Shown here: piece after piece, positions 58,418 through 64,000 of the stretch
How the letters are laid out: every line of letters begins with the position of its first letter
How positions within the stretch are numbered: the stretch's first letter is position 1
Source: Adiantum capillus-veneris
Taxonomy: Eukaryota; Streptophyta; Polypodiopsida; Polypodiales; Pteridaceae
Length of the DNA: 64,000 nucleotides
NCBI GenBank assembly: GCA_014529385.2
Contig: CM043963.1
Span: 100,125,412-100,189,411 of the forward strand
Direction of reading: 5' to 3'
The notes under the pieces: generated by a model
The model's database searches: none
Told to the model about the DNA's origin: nothing
Seen by the model: only the letters and a program-made list of their open reading frames with translations
Position numbers and translations under genes: made by a program

Positions 58418-59466
58418 ATAAAGCTCATGACCTTGAGCAATGGGTGCTTGTCCATATAAATGAGACCTTGTAACTATGCGAATGTCATTAACATGATTGA
58501 GAGCTTTGATATATGGTAGCAGCTCCCCAAGGAGGATATTATCCTCCTCATCAACATTAAATGATGGTGAAAAACTACAATTCAATGAAGGATTAACACA
58601 TCCCTTTAATGGTTCATCGTCTACAAGAAGCAATCTGCTTGCAACAAGCCCAAATTTTGATGATGGAATAGCCAACGGTTTCAAAAGTGCTTCTACTCCT
58701 GGATTATCTAAGTGAGTGATCCTTGATTCTATGCATGGTTAACATTGGTTTTTCCCCCAGATCATAAAGTATTTTTCTTTAGCTTCCTTTTCTAAAATCT
58801 TGATGATGTCCACAACATGCATGTCATTAGCAACTGACCATATCCCTACATTGAAATTGCTAAGTAGAGCCTTTAAAAACTCAATGCATCCTGGACGAAG
58901 AACAATATGCTCATGTCCAAACTTTAAACTCTTCATTTTCTTGGACTTTTGCCAGGATCTCCTCAGGAACAATCCACACAAGCTCACTATTATAGTCAAC
59001 ATTGGTTTGTTGGTGGATGGAAGGTCCGACTCACCATGCACTTCAATTTCCAAATCCTGGGGTTCTAAAATATTTGTGTTGGATTCTCCTTCTAGCATTG
59101 GACATGTTCTAGAACCTCCATTGCCTTCTACTTCCATTGTAGTGCCATGCAATCCAATTCCCAAATCTTGGGCTACTAGAATATTTTCATTGGATTTTTC
59201 TTCTTGCCTTGCACATGTTCTGGAACATTCATTGTCTTCTTCCATTGGATTACTCTTTAAATTTATCTCCAGTCGTTGTATTGGTTGACCTTCAAAAACT
59301 TTTAGATTCTTTTCATCTTCTTCAAAAACTCTTTGGTTGGACATGGAGATTGATAGAATCTTTCTGAGTAGGGTCAATGGCATGAGCATACTCTATACCA
59401 ACAATCTCGAGTAAAACTTTGTCAGCCGTAATATCTTGTTGAAGGACTGCAAGTTTAAAGAACACC
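58418..59466 (-). pseudogene. FCP1/NIF-type phosphatase-like pseudogene 2, main piece
   Basis: The minus strand from 59466 reads VFFKLAVLQQDITADKVLLE, then shifts frame near 59350. A Glu-rich linker follows with two similar stretches (CSRTCARQEEKSNENI and GGSRTCPMLEGESNTNI). The domain begins at MLTIIVSLCGLFL, where the catalytic DLNG-type motif would be, but the Asp is not there. RPGCIEFLKALLSNFNVGIW and YFMIWGKNQC are typical of FCP1/NIF domains. TAA at 58741-58739 interrupts, and the same frame continues to RLLLVDDEPLKG and ILLGELLPYIKALNHVNDIR. The second motif DDEP is near the canonical DDSP. It continues at 53046 and 45216. It may have been catalytically dead before the insertions. Confidence 0.78.
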
Positions 59467-59626
59467 TAATTTTAGATTCCAAAGTATCTACATTTTGATA
59501 AATCTTTTTTGTCACACTCTTAGAAAAAACTAATCGCAAATAGCAGATTTACTAACTGATGACACATCTACAACAAATTTATTTTTATGCTCCTCATTGT
59601 CTAGAGATTCCTAATCTTTATCTAGC
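59467..59626 (-). other. Sequence upstream of pseudogene 2
   Basis: The minus strand has open bits such as LDNEEHKNKFVVDVSSVSKS between stops, so an eroded exon is possible. A TTTTAG acceptor-like site precedes 59466. Confidence 0.3.
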
Positions 59627-59854
59627 TGTTGGAATTAGGGTTGCAGAGAAACACACACAGCTTGGAGAAGACGAAGGAAGCTCAAGGCACACAATAGAGA
59701 GTGTATTACTTAGTGTGCAATGGAAAAATAGATAGCCCTAGAGTGATGGGCGTATATACAATGCACGGGGGAAAAAAACCTCCTAAAGAGGGAAAAAATT
59801 CCCCGGCGGTCCTAGTGTGTTCACACACATCACTACCACATGTATATGGTAACA
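59627..59854 (-). repeat. 3' LTR of element H (228 bp)
   Basis: On the minus strand it starts TGTTACCATATAC and ends AATTCCAACA. The expected TSD on the left is ctagc (59622-59626). Confidence 0.82.
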
Positions 59855-59870
59855 AATCCCCCCTGGAGTG
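59855..59870 (-). promoter_or_regulatory. Polypurine tract of H
   Basis: The minus strand reads CACTCCAGGGGGGATT directly before the LTR. Confidence 0.8.
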
Positions 59871-59929
59871 ATGCGGTGAATGAGAGCTGGCACATGAGTA
59901 AAGGGAAGTGCCATGCCCTGAGGACAGGA

Positions 59930-60355
59930 TCAGTCCACAAAGGGGAGTAAGCCCAAAGCTTTGCGGAAAGCTTCAAGCTTCTCACGAGACAATGCCTTTG
60001 TGAAAAGATCTGCAAGGTTGTCCTGTGTTGGCACATAAGACAAGCTGATCTCTCCTGCTGAGAACCTCTCCCTGACATAGTGGTAATGCACCTCAATGTG
60101 CTTTGTGCGAGCATGAAAAACTGGGTTCCTCGCAACTGCCAATGCGCTCTGACTGTCAGTGTAGATAGTGTTGGTAGTGTCCTGTCCAACACCCAAATCA
60201 GCCATAAGGCGTCTGAGCCATACACACTCAACCGTAGCTATGAAGACTGCCCTGTACTCAGCCTCACAACTCGAAGTGGCCACAGTAGGTTGCTTCTTGC
60301 TCAACCATGATATACATGAACTGCCAAGCATGAAACAAAAACCACTTGTGGACAC
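59930..60355 (-). pseudogene. pol: Copia H RNase H
   Basis: VSTSGFCFMLGSS, SSCEAEYRAVF and HARTKHIEVHYHYVRE are standard copia RNase H motifs. FTKALSREKLEAF ends the protein and TAG or similar follows near 59930. It is cut from reverse transcriptase by TGA at 60358-60356, where related proteins usually have Arg (CGA). Confidence 0.9.
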
Positions 60356-61708
60356 TCATGTGTCAAAACAACCAGCCCAATCTGAGTCTGAAAAAGCATG
60401 TAAGTCTGGCGGCAATGATCCCCCCTTGGGATAAAACAAGCCAAGATGTAAAGTTCCACTAAGGTAGCGGAAAATCCTCTTGACAGCGTGCCAATGCTTA
60501 GACCCTGCGCTATGCATAAATTTGCTGACCTGTGAGACTGCAAACTGAATATCCGGCCTCGTGTTGCATACATAAATGAGGCAGCCAACAGCAGTTTGGT
60601 AAAGAGTGACATCAGCAGGATCGCCAGCATCATGTAGACTCAACTTCAAACCTGTTTCCATGGGAGTGGTAATAGGTTTGCAATCCTCAAGTCCAAACTT
60701 ACATAGCAATGTCTCTATGTAACTTTTATGACACAAGGCAATACCACCATCACACTGCTTAAACTGTATACCCAAGTAATGATGCAACAGCCCCAAATCT
60801 TTCATCTTGAAAGTAGCATTCAAATCAGCCTTAAATTCAGCAATATGTCTCTCATTTGGTCCAGTGATCAGAAAATAATCAACATAAAGAACCACGATGA
60901 GAAATACATCACCCTCACGCTTTACATACAATGTGCTTTCTGTTGGACTGTTACAAAAGCCTTGTTTGACCAAATGAGTGACAGCTTTCTCATGCCAAGC
61001 ACGAGGAGATTGCTTCAACCCATACAAAGCCTTGTTACATTTGCACACTTTGTCCTCTTGTCCTTTTATGACAAAACCGCAAGGCTGCGTTACATAAACT
61101 TCCTCAAATATGTCACCATTCAAGAAAGCAGTAACAATGTCTGATTGATGTACATCCCAACCAAAATGAGCTGCCAATGCACATAGAAAATGCACAGTAG
61201 TCATACGACAAGTGGGAGCAAAAGTCTCTTCATAATCTATGCCTTTTTGCTGTGCATAACCCTTTGCAACAAGTCGAGCCTTATGGCGATCAATCTCACC
61301 ATCCGGCTTGCGTTTCAACTTGTAAACCCACTTCGTACCAATGGCCTTTTTGCGAGGAGGCAAATCACATAAAGTCCATGTGTCGTTCTCTATAAGTGCA
61401 TCATATTCTGATTGCATGGCAGCCATCCAATTTTTTGAATTCTGTGCTTCATCAAAAGTCAGAGGCTCCTCAACATCATGTAAGCTAGACACAGCCAAAG
61501 CATAACAATCTGATGCATAAGATGCATGGCGAGAGCCTGAATGAGTACGACTAGACAAAGGTGCATCCAATTTACTGTCACGCAAAGTGTGCACCAACCA
61601 TTTTGGCATACCTCTAGCCTGCTCATTTTCACCCCTTTCCTCATCAAGTACATCATGTAAATCTGCATCAGTAATAGGCTGATCTAAAACATTTTTAGAA
61701 ACCCCCAT
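60356..61708 (-). pseudogene. pol: Copia H reverse transcriptase with damaged catalytic box
   Basis: 450 codons. LPPRKKAIGTKWVYKLKRK, KARLVAKGYAQQKGIDYEET, DVHQSDIVTAFLNGDIFEEV and ALYGLKQSPRAW are all present. The catalytic box reads LYVDYFLITG, so the second Asp of YVDD is Tyr (codon at 60877-60875). That change alone should abolish polymerase activity. The start of RNase H (SDSDWAGCFDT) closes the frame. Confidence 0.93.
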
Positions 61709-61711
61709 AGG

Positions 61712-63454
61712 CTATACATTTGCCTCATTGGAACTTACATTCGTATTTCCACCACTGAAAAGAGGCAACAAAGTGTCATAAATGTCCTGTGAGCTTACAT
61801 TATTGTCTCTAGTACATGACAGCAAGGGTTGAACAGAATCTTCCACAAACACTACATCCCGAGAAACCAGAATACATTTTGTTGGCGGATGATACAACCT
61901 GTAACCTTTGCTTTCAGCACTATAACCAACAAAAATACATTTGACAGCCTTATCATCTAGTTTTCTGCGCTGCACTTGTGGCACCAAAGCATATGCCAAA
62001 CAGCCAAAAACACGCATATGCTCAATAGAAGGCTTTCTATCATGCCATGCTTCATATGGATTAATAGACTGCAAAGCTTTCGTATGACACCTGTTAAGTA
62101 CATAAGTGGCACACATAATGGCCTCAAGCCAAAAAGAATGTGGTAAAGCTTGACTTTTGACCATACATCGTGCCATTTCCGTCAGTGACCTGTTTTTCCT
62201 CTCAGCAACACCATTTTGCTGAGGTGTATAAGGCACTGTACATTGGTGTTTTATCCCACGACTAGCCAAAAATGAATTAAATTCATGAGACATATACTCC
62301 CCCCCTCGATCGGAACGGAGGGTGCCCATAGTACATTTCGAGACATTTTCAGCCATAGCCAGAAATTGTTTGAAGCACATAAAAACTTCGGACTTCACTT
62401 TAAGCGGAAATACCCATGCATGCCTGGAGTAATCATCAATGAAAGTCACGAAGTACAGGTAATTTCCCAAGGACGGAGTTTGCATGGGCCCACAAACATC
62501 ACTATGCACAAGCTGCAACCTGCATGTGGCCCGAACTAAACCATCCTTTGGAAACTTAGAACGCTGCATCTTACCCAAAATACAGCCTTCACAAACATGT
62601 TTGACAGGTGCTTCAAGAGGTGGCAAAGAAGCAACCATGTCAGATTTTTGCAAACGCAGCAAACTAGCAAAATTCACATGACCAAAACGTGCATGCCAAA
62701 GTTTTGCATATGAAATAGCCCTTGAATCTGCAACAGCATTTGCAAAATTTTGTCCACACTTGTCATACAAAGTGAGCTTATACAACCCACAGCACAAAAG
62801 CCCAGATGCAACAATTTCATCACCAAAACTGAGATTATGAACTGTACATCTGTCATCCACAAATTTGACTACAAGTCCAAGTCTAGCAAGTGCGGATACA
62901 GACAAGAGATTCTTCTTGATCCCAGGTACATAAAGTGCATCAAGAAGTGTGAAATAATTTCCATTAGCAGCAGTAAGCACAATCTTTCCAACTCCCTGAA
63001 CTAGATAAGAGGCGTTGTTGGCACAAGTGACTGAATTTCCATGAGGGACAGACTCAAGAGAGGTAAACAATTCACGATGTGAGGTAATGTGCTTTGTAGC
63101 ACCACTGTCGAAATACCACACATGTGAATCTGCAGCAACTGACAAGCATGCATCATGGACAACAGGATTGTAAGTGCACTCTGCACTAAAAGCCCATTCT
63201 GCATCAACATTAGCAACACAGTCTCCTTTCACAGAAGACTCAACAATGGCTGCATTTGTAGTGGAACCAGCATTTGCATTGGAACCACCCTCTTTCTTCT
63301 TAGCCTCTTTGGCCTTCAACTTAGGACACGACTTGATCAAGTGATCATTGGCTTGACAATAATGGCAACGCATCTTCTTTTTGCCCTTATCACCAGAATT
63401 TCCAGACGAAGTACTGCCAGCAGAAGCATTAGGAACATAATTTTTGCCACTCAC
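61712..63454 (-). pseudogene. pol: Copia H zinc knuckle, protease and integrase
   Basis: 580 codons: a CCHC knuckle CHYCQANDHLIKSC near residue 30, protease site YFDSGATKHITS, pre-integrase zinc residues (WHARFGHVN, CEGCILGKM), and integrase core HSDVCGPM, LRSDRGGEY and NGVAERKNR. The copia integrase C-terminus (CIFVGYSAESKGYRLY) follows. TAG at 61714-61712 cuts it from reverse transcriptase. Confidence 0.93.
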
Positions 63455-64000
63455 AGCAGAACCATAAGAAGTGGCTGCATTGGTGTTACCACCCTTTCTT
63501 TGAGAAGCAATAAAATCCTGTTCAACTGCACGCTATCTAGTTCTGTTTTTTCTAGACAGTGACTCTTGCAACAGCAATGTGCATAATGCATCAAACTTGA
63601 CAACTTCTGGATTTCCTTGGGCCATCAGTCTCCAAGTACTAGCAAAAGTCTTGTAGGAATCTGGTAAGTCATCAAGAATAGTCTGCACAAGGGAACTGTC
63701 TGAAATGACTTCACTTGCAGAAATAAGCTACTCATTGATATCCTTGACACTAGCAAGGAAAGTGTCCATATCATCTTCCTCATGCATAATCTTCGACTCC
63801 AGCTCTTTACGCAGCAAAGCAATTTTAGCCTCATTGCAGCTTGCATAAAGACCTCCTAAAATATCCCAAGCCTCTTTTGCTGATTTTGCTGAACGGATGT
63901 GAGGAACAATGGTGCGCTTCACAGACAACGCAGTCAATGCATGAGCCTGCGCATCCTTAACATCCCAACGAGCTTGTTCTGTCGTAGGCAAAACAACTCT
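63455..64000 (-). pseudogene. gag: Copia H gag, partial
   Basis: It continues in frame to the window end with VKRTIVPHIRSAKSAKEAW, SKIMHEEDDMDTFLASVKDI and PDSYKTFASTWRLMAQG, the UBN2-type gag pattern. Stops at 63730-63728 and near 63535 interrupt it. The N-terminus is beyond 64000. Confidence 0.88.

Larger units (their letters stand above)
59627..64000 (-). mobile_element. Element H: Ty1/copia retrotransposon (runs off the right edge)
   Basis: The 3' LTR is at 59627-59854, preceded on the minus strand by a polypurine tract, then RNase H, reverse transcriptase, integrase, protease and gag up to the window end. All parts are in one frame, broken by at least four stops (63730-63728, about 63535, 61714-61712, 60358-60356). 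The 5' LTR and the second TSD lie right of 64000. It differs clearly from copia B in LTR and protein. Confidence 0.94.

Overview
This is plant nuclear DNA made almost entirely of transposable elements nested in one another. I see no intact host gene. The land-plant call rests on Ty1/copia elements with a tRNA-Met primer site, Ty3/gypsy elements of the Tat type with a second RNase H, and En/Spm (CACTA) elements encoding TNP2-like and Transposase_24-like proteins with GT-AG introns. I cannot name a species. No tRNA or rRNA gene, CRISPR array or bacterial operon was recognised.

Left part (1-37100), read from the outside in. Element E (Tat-type gypsy, minus strand) runs from 23591 to at least 34650. 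Two elements entered it: CACTA-1 (27068-32972, TSD TGT) in its gag, and element D (gypsy, minus strand, 5' LTR 21937-23590) in its pol. D runs off the left edge. Its gag was split by element A (2152-21477, plus strand, LTRs of 895 and 958 bp, TSD gttat/attat). A holds two more elements: copia B (4352-9538, TSD GATTT), and C (10414 to about 16335), a copy of the D family that has lost its 3' half. A itself has a retropepsin-like domain, a protein with repeated W[IV]PK motifs and a leader with a spaced series of 24-bp palindromes, but no visible reverse transcriptase.

Middle (37100-45216): AT-rich DNA with diverged repeats, a 68-bp minisatellite, a non-coding element bounded by TTAA and inverted repeats (39100-40438), and a decayed FCP1/NIF-type phosphatase-like gene (41660-42337, minus).

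Right part (45217-64000). CACTA-2 (45217-52948, TSD AGA) keeps a six-exon TNP2-like transposase gene whose splice frames all fit but which has one TAG. It also keeps a second Transposase_24-like gene. CACTA-1 is a shorter relative with about 2.1 kb of the transposase deleted. Both carry a fragment resembling a host heavy-metal-associated (HMA) domain. Next come element F (53047-58417, TSD ATAAA), an LTR pair around 4.6 kb with no recognisable coding, and copia H (59627 to beyond 64000, minus). CACTA-2 and F both sit inside a second FCP1/NIF-like pseudogene. Its pieces at 59466-58418, 53046-52949 and 45216-45106 join in frame once the two elements and one copy of each TSD are removed.

Most coding frames here carry one to several stops, many explicable as C-to-T changes. 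The region looks like a silenced, methylated repeat landscape, with insertions recent enough to keep their target duplications.
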